Positions 1 to 12,864 of a DNA stretch of 64,000 nucleotides are shown piece by piece (the stretch's first letter is position 1; each line of letters starts with the position of its first letter). The translations under genes and the position numbers were made by a program. The notes under the pieces were generated by a model. That model did no database searches. It saw only the letters and a list, made by a program, of their open reading frames with translations, and had not been told where the DNA came from. This DNA is from Capillidium heterosporum (Eukaryota > Entomophthoromycota > Entomophthoromycetes > Entomophthorales > Capillidiaceae): assembly GCA_016630905.1 (NCBI GenBank), contig WBMQ01000009.1, forward strand, positions 930,001 through 994,000. Direction: 5' to 3'.

Positions 1-549
1 ACCAACAATTTGAGAGCAGTAGTAACTACTTATGAGGAACAGGAACGGCTACAAAATCAAAGTTCGAACCAACTTCCAACTAAGGAGCAAGAAACAGTAC
101 CCATAGCTATAAAAATCCATCCAACTTCCAAGATGTTTTTAGTTAATTTGGAAGTTGAAGTCAAGGGCGATCCCAAACTTGTCAACTACGACATAAGTAT
201 AGTACTGGACCACAACAACTTGACAAAGTTCTTTTCCATATTTATCAATGCTGTGTTGTTGTTTTTGTCGATGGGTATGGCTGGTCTAGCTTTTAAATTC
301 TTTTTGAATCCCAAGTTGGCTATCCCCCCGCCTATATTTACGTTGGGACCTACCATGTTATTCTCCATCCAGTTGGTACGCAATTCGCAACCTGATATTC
401 CACCAGTTGGTATTCTTATCGATCTTTTGGTTTATATATGGTAAACTATATATGTTTTTGGATGCTTTTATTTATGTATATGTAGGTCGGTTATCATTGT
501 CTCTATCAGTTCCATTGTCATTATATTGGTCTGGGTCTTCCGTACCTGA
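1..549 (+). CDS. DUF4436-like multi-pass membrane protein, 3' part
   Basis: The frame is open from base 1, so the 5' end lies outside the window. Exons are <1..440 and 486..549; the intron 441-485 (45 nt, GT...TGTAG) joins in phase 2 and is needed to reach the last hydrophobic helix and the TGA stop. The fragment has a soluble extracytoplasmic part, then three hydrophobic segments. The stretch reading LFSIQLVRNSQPDIPPVG is like the Rn-x-qP-x-x-Pp-x-G motif I associate with fungal DUF4436 membrane proteins. Function of that family is not established. The family call is from memory of the pattern, so it is moderate; a coding, membrane-spanning gene end is well supported. Confidence 0.68.
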
Positions 550-2196
550 GTAGTTTTATTGACCTTCGTACTACATGCTATTTAATAAAACCGGTATATT
601 GTTATTATGGCTTGTAGATACAATATAGGTAGCAATCTACTCTGCTTTAACTTTTGGTTTGGTATTATTTGGAAAGTAGTTGCATGAACTTTTGTTCTAT
701 AGCTGTATCGAATTATAAGTTCAATTAGAAAATATCATGGATCAAACAGTTGTACTTTGATATCAATACGGCTTTATATAGTAGATTGAAATAAACAAGA
801 GGGATATAAAGATGTACTGTTTAGGTAAAGAAGAGCTAATTCCAAACAGCTTCAACTTTATAGTTCTATAGTAAGCTGAACTACCGTACAGAAAAGGAAT
901 GCCTTGGTAAATTTTTGAAAGATATCATTGAATCTAATATTGATTGATGGTTCTATATGAAAAGTCTGTTTAAAATTGTACTACCTTCACTATATCTAGC
1001 GAAGCAAGCTGTCTAATGGCTCTAATGTACGTTTCAAGTAGTTCATTTCAATAGATACCGTTTATACTTTAGCTTGTCAACCTCCTTTCCTTAAAATGCT
1101 TTGATAGATTACATTAAGCTTGAATCACACATCGTCCTACTATAGACTGGTCATCATTTATTACCTGGTGATGAAAATCTTTGTCTTCATTTGCTTTCTA
1201 TCAAAAAATCGGGATCAGCTTTGCAAGGTCTTGTACGTCAGATGCTATCTAAATCTCCTATGATCGAAATAATTTGACCATTAATTAAGAAACCATATTT
1301 ACAATTAGACATATTATTTGGAACAGTATATTATTTTGAACAGGGTTGACAACTTCAGTTGAATCATTATGTTGCCCCAAGTCACTTAGTTTCAATAACA
1401 GTTTAAGTTGGTTTCAAATATAATCTGGGCTCGTGTGGATTCATTATTCATCAACTTGACTCATTGGAAATATACTCTAGCCGTTTTATAGGGTAAGGCT
1501 ATCGTGGATAAATACTTTTATATTGCTATATGTAATGATGGCTGTAGTGGCAATTAAGCATTATACATCCATGTAGTACTGTTTGTTGTCAAGCCAATAT
1601 ATATTGTTTTAAATGGTATGCTGGAGTTCTCTATAGCTTTATTGCCTTGATGTGCTTATCAGTAAGAGGCCATCCAAAACCCCAGCAAATAAACAAACCA
1701 ATGCAGAATAACTGAATTGCTGATTGTTATCCGCCTACAATTCTGTAATTTAGTGTTACAATGACGCTTTCATAAAGTGGTGAGGGTAAATACTCATAAT
1801 TGAAATGAACTTAGTAATGAAAACCGTCGATGATATACAGCGTTTGACTCCATATGTTCCTTCTAGGGCTCCTTTTCTTCCAAGTTGAGTTAAAGGAAAC
1901 TGGAGCACTAAATTGGAACGGACGGAATAGATATTAAACTGTTGCTGAGAGTAATGTTTTACCTGAAATGTAGGCGAGCAATGATACAATTTGGATTGAG
2001 CTTCCCAACAATTTCCGGGTTGTATGATCTAGTTTTTCCTTATATGGGCCATAAAGGGTTTCCCATGAGAATAGATTGAGTGCCGCATGATTTTTCAGTA
2101 GAATTGGCCTTATAAACTTGAGGTCCACACAATCGATTCTTCCCTTTCAACTTTATTTCCCTCTTTCAAACTACAAAGTGTTAAAGCCCCGTTTAC
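550..2196. other. Intergenic, no gene recognised
   Basis: AT-rich, stops in all frames, only short ORFs on the minus strand around 1756-2128 without family resemblance. It holds the 3' flank of the membrane-protein gene and the promoter of the DUF4210 gene. Confidence 0.6.
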
Positions 2197-3816
2197 ATGC
2201 CTGTACACTACAGTCCAGTTCCAGGTTAGCAGTTAAATTTTGCCGGTAATAACCTTATGCAACAATAGAACCTAGGCAGCTCCAAACCAAGGCCTCCACC
2301 AAAACTAAACCTTCGATACCAGATTCTATCCTCGATGTTATAGTTGGTTCCATTCAGATTGTTGCCAAGGAAAGGGTGGCTGATCCTCCATCTGTTGACA
2401 AGCTTAAAGTACGGCTTTTTATTTTCAGATGCTTATACTTTCTTAGGAATGCATCCTAAATCTATGTAACCAAGAAGCTAAATTAGACCCAGAGGTCGGA
2501 TTTACTTTTTGTCTATCCTTTTACGATCCAAGTAAGGAAATGGACAAAAAACTTGGTATTATAGAACAATGGAGCTATCACTACTCTTACAAGGATCCTA
2601 GCAGGTACGTAAGCTTATCGATGTAGACTAATATGCCAGTAGAACTACTGTTCCCAAGCTCAAGTACTTTAAATCCCATGACACAACCCTATTTCTACAA
2701 TCAGTGTACAAGGCTCAAAAGGCCTTGCCACTCGTAAGTGACTCAGACTCCACCTGTAAAGCTAGAATTCAATACTTTTTAAAATTGACGTTAACCCCAC
2801 ATAGCTTAATATCGGATGGCTACCAATTACATCGATTTAAACCGATCTGTCACAAAAAAAAGTTTTATTTGAACTTGGAGGCGTTCTATTTCAGCGACAA
2901 GTTAACTACATCCTCCGATGTGAAGGAACCAAAGATAATATGTCCAGTTGTCAACAACAGTGCCGGCAATATTTCGCCGATATCCAACTACTATGATCTA
3001 AATTTCAAAGCTAGACATAGTCTAATCCCGAATTTACGACCCTCTTCACCTATACCGATAACACCTTCACTACGAAGTCAATCTAAGGTTGGATTCGTGT
3101 CTTCACCCGTAGATAAGCGCGGTAAAGGTAGTTTTAGCGAATCCTTAGTTGGAAGCTATGAAGAAAGTTTACTTAGCGGCCGTATGTCAACCTTTTCATC
3201 AAAACCGATCGAGGGGTTCACTGCCAAGATAAGTGTCACTTCAAAGTCCCGTTACTTGAATTCGGTCTCACTGAATGTCCCATTTTCGGCCAGCTTCTAC
3301 CAACATAGTGGTGAAACTTCGTACAGTCCGTACGTCGGAAAGATCGGCTTGGGACCGGACTTCGACTCATCACTTAGCGTCCCGTTCAAAGGCCAAATCC
3401 AACTAATAGTTAAGAACCCTAACTTGACGGCAGTTCAGTTCTTCATCGTCCCCTACGACCTTCGAGATATGCCTGACAACAGCAAGACCTTTTTACGCCA
3501 CAAAGTTTACTTTCATCTACCTAGGCAGACTCCAAAGTTGAAGCATGCGGTTCACTTCCAATTCGTCACCCAACCTGACGCCAATGGTACCCCTCAACTC
3601 TATCTGTACCGTTCAATACGCGTTGTATTCTCGTTGCGGGCCCGCGAAGACTCAGAAATCAAGACGGTGTCGGTGGATAGACCACCATCCCCGCTACGCT
3701 ATACACCGTTCGAGTACGTACCCCAATCCTTACCCGAAAATTCGGTAGATCATTCCACCTCATTTCCATTAGAAAATCTACTTGCAACTGAGGACTCTGA
3801 CATTCATGGCTTGTAA
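2197..3816 (+). CDS. Atos/FAM214-like protein (DUF4210 plus Chromosome_seg region)
   Basis: Four exons, 2197..2224, 2269..2408, 2447..2604 and 2640..3816, with introns of 44, 38 and 35 nt; phases agree and the product is 500 residues. The start is the ATG at 2197, whose 28-nt exon splices in phase 1. The DUF4210 core is plain in the last exon: GSYEESLLSGRMSTFSSKPI followed by GFTAKISV. The C-terminal block contains GPDFDSSLSVPFKGQIQL, NPNLTAVQFFIVPYDLRDMP and a TFLRHKVYF strand, as in Atos-family proteins and the fungal proteins annotated as meiotic chromosome segregation. The N-terminal 180 residues are helical, with a segment LGIIEQWSY that is like the start of a conserved Atos N-domain. 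Molecular role is unclear: Atos proteins are linked to transcription and mitochondrial regulation in animals. Confidence 0.85.
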
Positions 3817-4302
3817 ATGGTACCTGTATACCAACCTGCTACTTAACACTTTTTATCCCCTCCATATGCCACATCCCGTATTCTATTTTATTGCACGTTT
3901 AATCGGTAGTTTGATATCCTGTTATTTTATCTATAGATTTATATTCTCAGTATTTCGATGTATAAAGTTTAAAGATGGAAATAAGTTATAGGTCTGGTAT
4001 TTTGTTTGAAGTTTACTTTTACATATAGTTGGAGTTTTAAGATTGAAGGGTAAGACATAATCTAATGAAAAGTTGAAATAGGAGAATCTCTCGATATAGT
4101 ATTACAATGAATGGTTATACATAGTATATAGTGTTTAAATGAAAGTATAATAACAATACTATGATGAGAAGGTACATGTTGGTACATTTTTCGATATTAT
4201 CGAGGGTGTGGAAGGTAGCATTGATAAGAAAAAATATATATGGGGAATTGGCCAAAAGAACAATTATTAGTTATAAATATTTAGCTTGAAAATAACAAAC
4301 AA
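3817..4302. other. Intergenic, no gene recognised
   Basis: The 69-residue ORF overlapping the end of the DUF4210 gene (3782-3991) is hydrophobic but starts out of frame inside that gene and resembles nothing; I treat it as noise. The rest is AT-rich flank up to the tRNA. Confidence 0.55.
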
Positions 4303-4384
4303 GCCGAGATGGCCGAGTGGTCTAAGGCGTTGCACTTAAGATGCAATCTCTTCGGAGGCATGGGTTCGAAACCCATTCTCGGCA
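4303..4384 (+). tRNA. tRNA-Leu (UAA anticodon), no intron
   Basis: A class II tRNA. The acceptor arms gccgaga and tctcggc pair over seven bases, the anticodon loop is cttaaga giving anticodon UAA, there is a long variable arm between tgcaatc and gggttcg, and the T arm is tgggttcgaaaccca with a perfect stem. A box (tggccgagtgg) and B box (ggttcgaaacc) are present. CCA is not encoded. A run of five T at 4391-4395 is a good RNA polymerase III terminator. Confidence 0.97.
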
Positions 4385-4390
4385 TTATTC

Positions 4391-4395
4391 TTTTT
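4391..4395 (+). terminator. Pol III terminator of tRNA-Leu
   Basis: Five T residues seven bases after the discriminator base, followed by a second T run (4397-4400). Confidence 0.8.
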
Positions 4396-4922
4396 GTTTT
4401 ATGAGGGTGCTGTTTACTTTTTTGTATCCGTGACTTCCTATAGAGCTATAAACTTGGGTTAGTGATTGGAAAGTTTTTGAAACTCCAGCTGACTACATTA
4501 GTATTAGTTTTCTATAATTGCTGAATAAATCTATAATTACATCCAATTATTTATGTTCAAAATCTTGATTGAATACTAGTATATTAGACTTCAAGGCATA
4601 GTTAATTACAAAGACTAACATAAACTAGAAAACGATGGTTTAGAACTGTTATCCTTTTGTTGAGTTAATTTTTTATCTTAATCTAATTACAATCATACTA
4701 GAATGATGAAATATACTTGATAGAAACATATAAGAAGGAAGCAGCTCCATGAACTGTATTGCTTTTCAACTCTTTCAAAATGATCAAGCAAATAAAAGAT
4801 AGTTAAGCTTATTCCACAAACAGGATTCGTTTCAATGACTAGTGAAATGAAAAATATATGATAACACTCTTAAAACTATTGAAGAACTTGCTAGTAAATA
4901 TTCCTTATAAATAAGTATAGTA

Positions 4923-5516
4923 ATGCACAGTGAAAGCTATAAGCTCAGTTATGTGAAAATAAAATATAACATACGTTTCAACAAAAAGACGCCAGGATAT
5001 TCTTTTGACAATGTACTAGATAGGAGGAGGATAAATTACCGTAGTGCCATATATCCCTATTTACAACTGACAATACATCTAATTATCGAGGGTTTAGAGT
5101 TTGATGCGGGCAAGAAGGTTGAAATTGACATCCGCTTCCAATACAAGTGGATGAAGGAAAAGGTAAAGTAAACTAGCTTCCTCGATATCCTAAGAGTAGA
5201 GAAGCTATAATTTGCATCGACTTTATTCTACCTTACCATTTACCAACAACTTCTCCAATATGACTTAACTTCTAGACAACATTATATTTGCCAACGAATC
5301 CATCATCAAAGAAAAGTCAGGGTATCTCAGTAAAGTTCTAAAATCCAGTATGAAGTATCCTATCTTAGATGAATTGAAGTACAAGGTTAGTTTCAGCAGT
5401 ATGGGAGTGGCCATTGACTTTATGAACTACAGCTGCATCTCGATCAAGGATATCAAAGCGATAAAAAGAGGATTTTCTCAAGATACTGGACTTGGTTTGT
5501 GCATGGGAGATTTTTG
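4923..5516 (+). pseudogene. Possible BTB/POZ-like gene relic
   Basis: An ATG-started ORF runs from 4923 to 5171 and is followed after 5278 by a second open stretch in another frame, ending in TGA at 5514-5516. The second stretch reads NIIFANESIIKEKSGYLSKV and later VSFSSMGVAIDFMNYS, which has the spacing of a BTB domain. An intron with ends near 5163 (ggtaaag) and 5277 (cttctag) is obvious, but the phases do not agree: the first part ends in phase 0 and the second needs phase 1. So either a boundary is misread or the gene is broken. No other family similarity is seen in the first part. Low confidence in both identity and intactness. Confidence 0.3.
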
Positions 5517-6422
5517 ATATGCTGCTCTACCTCCTCATCTTCAAGTTATGACTAGTATTAATCGAATATATATAGTGTATTTAAATTGCTGCAGTAAAAA
5601 TGGTATTTAGTTTCATACTATAAGCTCAAATTTACATTGACTAGGTTTATATTCAAAGAATATGCAATATAGTGCAAGCAAAAATAAAATTAGACATATA
5701 CGTTTAAAAGTATAGTAAAGGAAAGCGTTTAATTATCAATAGATAGGTACTCATATTTGAACCTAAATTTTAAAGTTAGTAAATCGTTTAAAATACTAGA
5801 ATGAAAGGTCAAAATATAGATCAGGCTGTTGAGCTTGTATTGGTCTCACATGGTAGTCTCTCGAGAATTAATTTGAAAGAAATAAATGTGTCATCATAAA
5901 GTAGTTAACAGCATAGCAAAAGTTTTTACCTTGTAGATTTGAAAAATGTTTCTCTTGTTATTGGGATTTTTCATCACTCTGGATAATTTATTTTGAATTG
6001 AGTTGTGGGTTGTGAACATTTCAAATATACTTTATAGGCTCATGATTTGCCACATTCTTATGGGTTTTGAGGCTGAAATGATTAACAGGTGGTTTTTAGC
6101 ACCTCCATTTTGCTTATCAATTGATGGATTTGACGAACTCAATTTGTTAGATTTAAAGTTTCGGGGCTAATGATTAGTTGAAACTTTAGGTTAAACTTCA
6201 GAGGAATAAGTAGTGCAAGTTTATAAGCCCAAGTTACCATCACTCAGCTTGAAGTCATGACAATCAAAGTTAGCATCCATTAGTAGTAGCATTCAGTAGA
6301 TTTGAAGATAGTTTAGGTTAATTCCATACACAACATCATTAGTTTTCAATAGTATTACGACACTGCTTACCAACTGTAGAGCAGTCTTCAATTCAACATA
6401 TTTGTAACATAAAAAGATTAGT
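5517..6422. other. Intergenic, no gene recognised
   Basis: AT-rich with frequent stops; contains the promoter of the TPR protein gene. A TAACATAAAA stretch lies just upstream of the start. Confidence 0.55.
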
Positions 6423-8337
6423 ATGTTCACCAGAAAGAAAGTAGATACAACACCAGCAATTGATAGTGATGCTCAGCTTGGACTAGGTAAGCATTTGAAA
6501 TAAGCATATGGTTAATTGTATTTAAAGATGAAAAGGCGTTACAAGGAGTAAATTTAATACAAATTACATAAAGTTGAATATTGCTAGGTAGAGCTTTTCT
6601 TCAACAATCAATTGGATGAAGCAGAAGTTCTGTTTAAATCAGGTCCTCAAACTGATCCTCTATATGGCCTGACGTTAGCTTCAATGAGTTTCTTCAAAGG
6701 TACCTATTTTTTCAAATGTATCTAATAGTATAGCATGCATTACCTTCAATGCTAGTGATATAGACTTTTCCATAGCTGAGCTTAACAAAGTTGTCAATTC
6801 GTCCCAAGTAGTTATAGATAAGTATGCACCTACCTCTATAGCGTCGACGTTGACTAGCTACCTTCCGTTCAGTGGGAAATCCGAAACTATGTCCAACATG
6901 GAGTTTCGAGCTCGTATTGTCAAAGCAGAGGCGTTGCTGTTGACCGCATTGATGCAGTTATTACAGGAGAGTTTGCTGGCCTACGTTAAAGCCGGACTTA
7001 ACCTTAGGAAAGGTAAGCTTTGCTTTTTCTACCTATATTAATTTTCTATTAGGTTACTTGGAGTACCAAGCTACCCATCAAGCCTTTTTGAAATCAGGAG
7101 GAACTGATAGCGAAAAGTCAATCTACGATAACAACTCAGTATCTGGAATTTATTTTGGGTAAGTTGATAGCTTTTTATTTAACTCATGTATGTATACAGC
7201 GTTGGTACCACAAATTTAGTACTGTCAGCACTACCACCCAAGATCCTCAAGGTGGTAGCGGTCCTAGGTATCCAAGGAGACCGACAGTTGGGTTTCCGTT
7301 ACCTACGTTCGGCCATCCAGCTGCAAGGAGTTAGGTCGCCACTGGCTTTACTGTTCCTACAGTTATACCATGCGCTATTCCTATCCTTCTGCCCTTCCTT
7401 TGCCGCTGACGATATACAGGTCATGAGAACATTGGTTGAAACATCAACCACCATCTACCCTAAATCGTCTTTCTTTCACCTGATGGCTGCACGATACTAT
7501 AGAGCCAAGCGAGAGCTCGACCTCTCCAACCAGGCATTGGAGCTAGCATCCCAGTGTCCACCTTCCTGGCAGCAATTCGAACTGATTGCCAGCTACGAAT
7601 TAGGTCTCAATTATCTGTTCCAGCTCGAATGGGAGAAAGCATTGACCCACTTCAGCAGACTTGCCGATGCTAACTACTGGTCTCGACCCCTGTTCCTGTA
7701 CTTACTAGCCTGCTGCTATTTCCACTCTGGTCAACTCGAACTTGCCAACGAGCTGTGGGACAAGATTGAGCATGAGGAAAGTCGCAAGTATGGTGGTAAG
7801 GTCATATCGGTCGAAAAATTCATCACCCACAAACTTAAATTGAGGAAGCAAGGTAACTCTAGTCCGTTACCGGGACTAGAGATGATCGCAGTATGGGGTG
7901 GTTTCGATTGCATGGCCATTCAATCCCTAAATAAATCGGAGGAGTTGGTTCGTAGTGCTCTCGCTAAACAAGATTATTCTACCCTCCACTTCCTGCTAGG
8001 TTGCGTAATCAAAGAGCTGTCGATCCATGATAGTGGCATCAACAACGTCAGTGAGAGGGTAGCTGATACTGAGAAGATCAAAGGCGATGTAGGATACCAG
8101 TTCAGCAGACAGTGTTTCGAGAAGGTTTTATCATATTCAGATGATCAGGTAGACAGTTACCTCAAACCTTTCACCCTATACGAGCTCGCTACAACCGAAT
8201 ATGCCGATGGTCAACTTGATCAGGCTAAGCAGAGGTTCGACGAGATTGAAAAGTACAAGGGGTACTTCTTCGAATATCGACTAGCCCTCCGTCTGCAACT
8301 CGTCGGTATAAAACTGACCGAGGCCCAATCGAAATGA
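6423..8337 (+). CDS. TTC39/Iml2-family TPR protein
   Basis: Six exons: 6423..6486, 6528..6547 (only 20 nt), 6588..6699, 6734..7012, 7053..7158 and 7200..8337; introns are 41, 40, 34, 40 and 41 nt. All phases agree and the product is 572 residues, the usual size for TTC39/Iml2. The N-terminal part has the family pattern ELFFNNQLDEAEVLF, then DPLYGLTLASMSFF and ITFNASDIDFSIAEL. The long last exon holds tetratricopeptide-type helical repeats (LERALTHF-like, SRPLFLYLLACCYFHSGQLE, KPFTLYELATTEYADGQLDQ). Fungal Iml2 is linked to lipid droplets and inclusion-body clearance; animal TTC39 has roles in lipid metabolism. The 20-nt exon is required: skipping it leaves exon 1 (phase 1) unable to join the phase-0 exon 3, whose upstream codon is TAG. 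Confidence 0.88.
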
Positions 8338-9860
8338 TAATTCTAGAGCTGACATCGTACAACCCCTTCAACTTTGTTGTTTCGTTAAATTCTACCAACA
8401 TTTAGGTGCCATCAACTCTAGTCCAATCAAGCTGCTGGATCCATACGTTTATACACTTGGATTTAAATTAGACCGTTTGAATTTTTGCCATTCTTATATA
8501 ATAAAGATTTTATAATATAGATAGTTTATAGCTTGATAAGATTTCGCTTTATAGAATCAGTATCTTGAGTGATATAGATGGATACTTTTAACTAAGCTTT
8601 AATAAGATTAATCAGATATACTATACACTCATAGTATACTTGATTGAATGCCATGGAGCTTGTATTGGGTATTCATTTCTTGATTTTAACATTTGAAACC
8701 TGAGATTTCTTTTTTAAATGACTTTAGTATATAAAAGCTTATGGTGGTTAAGTCCACTGTACATACAATCTCTTTACATGTCAAAATATAGTAGGATCAA
8801 TGGTATTGGATAAGATTCCATATTCTAATGTAAATAAAGCTGCAGCCTAATCAATGGCATCCAACCTACTCTTGTTTTGAATTGAGTATTTAGTGTTGGT
8901 GCTAGAGATTTCTGAACTGGATTGGTATATAAAGAACGCAATTATAGGGATAAGAATTATCCATGATTTGGAGCCCAGTTGATCTAAAGGTTCTCAAAGC
9001 AAGACATGCACGAAAAAACTAATCTATTCCTTAATTTTGAAAGCAAAAATCGCTGGTATCGATACATTCTTAGCTCTTCTACCAAAAAGCTTTCAAGATT
9101 ACAACTAGGTACATGATGACAATATTTAAGGAGAAATATTCAACTGATGTAGCTATATATAGCTGTTTTCAAATATACTGGCAAACTCTTTTAAATTAAA
9201 GAAACGTGTTAAAGTCCCTACAAAGTATTCTGGGGTAAATGTAGCAATTTTAGAATATTGGTAGGACTAAAATTTTTTCTGGGGACGTTGAAACTAAGAT
9301 TTCGAGTAGACTAAAACACTAAATCTTCATATTAAACGGGTATATGGTTATGTGGGAACTATCTCAAAATGCTAATATACCCTCCCACCCGACTTTCTGC
9401 AATACAGACTTAATGGATCGTACATCTATGTTAACCTACTCTTTCAAGGTACTGGAAGCTTCCCAGAGAAACTGGGGTCAAGTTCTTTACGATATCTTTT
9501 GATATTCGATTATTCATAATGTCGGAGAAAAATCTATATATAACAGCCGAATCTTCACCAAATATTTATTGTACTACATTTTAGATTCGAAAACAGGTGC
9601 TAATATAAGCTTTGGAAGATCTTCTCCATAGTCTACGTCGTTGTACAGTCTTTACCACATCCCCGTTATTTTAATAATATATATAAGTTTAAGATCCTTC
9701 CAATTCAAAAACTAGCTTTCATATATAAAATTGACGAATACTTACATTTGAAGGAGTAGTCCAACGTACCTGTTCATATTCACCTAATTTTCAATTTATA
9801 CTGTCTATATAAATATACATCCGGCTTTAACTAATTAATTAATTAATCAATAACATCGCA
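8338..9860. other. Intergenic, no gene recognised
   Basis: About 1.5 kb, AT-rich, no ORF of note. A TTAATTAATTAATTAA-type run lies just upstream of the glucanase gene. Confidence 0.6.
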
Positions 9861-9903
9861 ATGCCAACCTTACCTTCGATATCGAACTGGCAATCGGCAT
9901 TCT

Positions 9904-11956
9904 ATGACCAAGCTAGCTTCATACCTCACATCCAACGTCGAGCTCTACCCCAATCCTTCCCCTAACCAACCATCTATGGTAGAGGATACCAGTGTCCTCA
10001 ACAACCCGCAAATCTTTAACGCCTTGTCAGAAGCAGCCCCTCAGTTCGAAAGTAGGGATCACAGCTTGAAACCCAACAGTATCTATAACAAGCAGGGACC
10101 CAAGCACACCAACCGGTGGTGGCAGAACCTAGCTATCAACAAAGGCGGTAATTTTATCCCCCTGTACCCCTATCTACTACAAATGACGGACCTAGGCTTC
10201 TCTTTATGCTATCCCAACAAGGTATCTACAGGCCGACTACGTCATCTCCCCCTTTGTAAAGAATTGGGATCTGGAGCTTTTGAATGTCAACGGGTTAGAT
10301 AAGAAGGTAATTTCTGACGACGATCTGTCGGTTACAGTGGCTTGGGGTTCTACCATGACTTCCTACCTAGTTCGAGGTTCGCCTTACTTGACTTTGGAAG
10401 TCAAGAATGCGGCATTCAAGTTGAAGACCATTCATGCCATCTTAAAAGCCGAGCAGCAGGGCGATCGCTACCTAATCAACATGAACAATGGGCAGACCTG
10501 GGCTTTCTACACTGATAGCCCCGTCCAATGGCAGAAGAATCTAGAAGACATATCTATAAATGCACCTTTCAGTGGTATATTACGTATAGCTTTAGTTCAG
10601 AACCCTGATGTCAATTTGGCAATCTTGGACAAGTACTCCAAAGCCTACCCGGTAGCTACCACCGTAAGCTACAGTTTCCCATCCACCAACCAAGCCAACC
10701 TCCAGTTTGATTTCCAAACCCGTGGATCCGGTGAACTTTTGATGTTCAGTTTACCGCACCACCAAGATTCTCTAGCCTCCCCTCAACTCGTCAATTTGGA
10801 AGGTTACACCTGCTTGAAAGGTAATTTGAAAGCAGTAGTGGGCAACCGCTGGAACTTGAGAGAGGAGCTGAACCCTGTACAGTGGCAATCTCCTAATCGT
10901 ATTGACCCTAGCTTAACTCCCAAGATTGTACAGGCTTTAGACCAGGATATTAATATCGAGATCCATCCCAACGTAACCGACGTCTACTTCTTCGGTAAAC
11001 GGTTAGCTAAGATCGCTAGATTGACCCTGATCGCCGAGTCAGTCAACCGTAATGAGTTGATTCAACCTTTAGTTGCCAAGTTGAAGCGCTACATCGAACC
11101 CTGGTTGTTAGGTCGTAACAAGGACAAACTAGTTTACGACCGCGTGTGGGGTGGTTTAGTAACTACTGATGGGTTAAACAACGTAGAGGCTGATTTCGGT
11201 AACGGGTGGTACAACGATCACCACTTCCACTACGGTTACTTCCTGTACTCGGCAGCCATCATCGGCAAGTTTGATCAAAGCTGGCTGCAGAACTTCAAGG
11301 AACCTCTCTTGACTATGGTTCGAGATTTTGCCAATCCTTCTAGTAACGATCCTTACTTCCCCAAGTTCAGGTTCAAAGACTTCTTTGACGGGCACTCGTG
11401 GGCTTCAGGATTATTCGAGTTCAATGATGGTAAGAACCAGGAGTCAACTTCCGAATCAGTCAACGGGTACTACAGCATATACTTACTAGGTTTAGCTCTC
11501 AACGATCAAAATCTAGCAAACTTGGGTAATTTGTTGACGACTACTGAGATTAGATCGGCGCGCAAGTACTGGCACGTCGATTCAACGCAAATTGTCTACC
11601 CCGTTGAGTTTGCTCATGCCAAGACGGTAGGTGTATTGTGGGCATCCAAGATCGATTACGCAACTTGGTTCGGTAAGAACGTCGAATTCATCCATGGCAT
11701 TCAAATGTTACCATTCACGCCTATTTCTCATATGTTATTGGATAAGGGTTGGATGAAGGAAGCTTATGAAGTCGTCAAGACCGCTTTGAGTCGGAATGAT
11801 CCACCTTTGGATGGAGGTTGGAGGACTTACATCCACATGGCAAGAGCTATCAACGAACCTCAAGCTGCTTTTGGTGATTTTGAAGCTTCCCCTAAGGTTA
11901 TGGATGATGGTAATACGTTGAGTAATACATACTACTGGTTGGCGACTCAGAGTTAA
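9904..11956 (+). CDS. GH81 endo-1,3-beta-glucanase, with one +1 frame break
   Basis: Glycoside hydrolase family 81, which cuts internal beta-1,3-glucan bonds in wall remodelling or cell separation. The first frame carries KHTNRWWQNLAINKGG, the typical GH81 N-terminal strand. The second frame carries GWYNDHHFHYGYF (about 11202-11240) and DGKNQESTSESVNGYY (about 11425-11473) with the catalytic acidic residues. The two frames overlap: the first runs on to 10302, but the family-like sequence ADYVISPFVKNWDLELL is read in the +1 frame from about 10232. One surplus base therefore lies in 10196-10231. Corrected length is about 683 residues. No intron is seen and no signal peptide, so it may act inside or be exported unconventionally, as fungal Eng2/Acf2 types. 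An ATG at 9861 in another frame has better start context and could be a short upstream ORF or a second frame problem. Confidence 0.9.
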
Positions 11957-12864
11957 TTTGAGTTATGGGGATGGTAAATAAAAATTTTTAAGGTTTTAAT
12001 AAGAGCTTTTATAATGTCCTTAAAGTTTTTAGTATATAGTTGACGATGAACTATGCGTATATTATTTAGATATTTGGCATTTGGCCTGATTTGAAGCTAC
12101 CTCCTCTGATGCATTTTAATAAATACTTTTAACCAGTTTGTAGCTGCATGTGCCCACTAAACTGGATCATAGGCAGTGTACTGTACCACAGATGGCCTCC
12201 TTCAGTTCCAGTTTACTCCTGAATTTGATAGTATAGATGCATACTATAAAGGTATGAATGGGATAAATATTAGCCAAAGGTTTTAAACACATATTTTGAA
12301 TAGGAAGGAAACCTAGAATCGTCAATATTGTATGCCAACCTCTGAATAACCTCTCTCAAATGGTGAACGACAACTAATTCCGTAACAAGTTAACCCCAAA
12401 CTTGTCAATTTTTTGTTGAAACAGCTAAGCAAAATATCGCTTCAATAAACCCAGATGCTTGCATGGAAGGAGGCAAACACCGTCCAAATAAATGAAACTG
12501 GCCTATTAACTCTGCTATATATATGCATAGATTGGTAGCTTCTAATACTTGCATGCTACAGCCATGTTTTGCTCAAACCTCCCAACCCCATTACGATTAG
12601 AAATCGAAGTCCGCTAAGCGTAAATCTTTCGATAAATTGGATTCTCACGAATAACCTAATTGTCGTACTTAATTGGGTAAGGTGCAGGATAGAAAGTTTT
12701 TATACGAAATCAGGAATTTCTAAATAAAAGTCGGTAACTCTAATAGCCGTTCATATCAGCAACCACAAAGGTATAAATACCTGGACAAGTCGCTAAAAGT
12801 GCAAGATGTTGACAAGAAAGAGCACCATCGGTACTTAAATTTAAAAGGTCGTCAAGGTTGTAAT
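11957..12864. other. Intergenic, no gene recognised
   Basis: AT-rich spacer between the glucanase gene and ECM31. No family-like ORF on either strand. Confidence 0.55.

Noticed and set aside
10222-10231. A 10-nt intron in the GH81 gene
   Set aside because: It has GT and AG ends and would repair the frame, but it is far below any credible intron size and leaves no room for a branch site.
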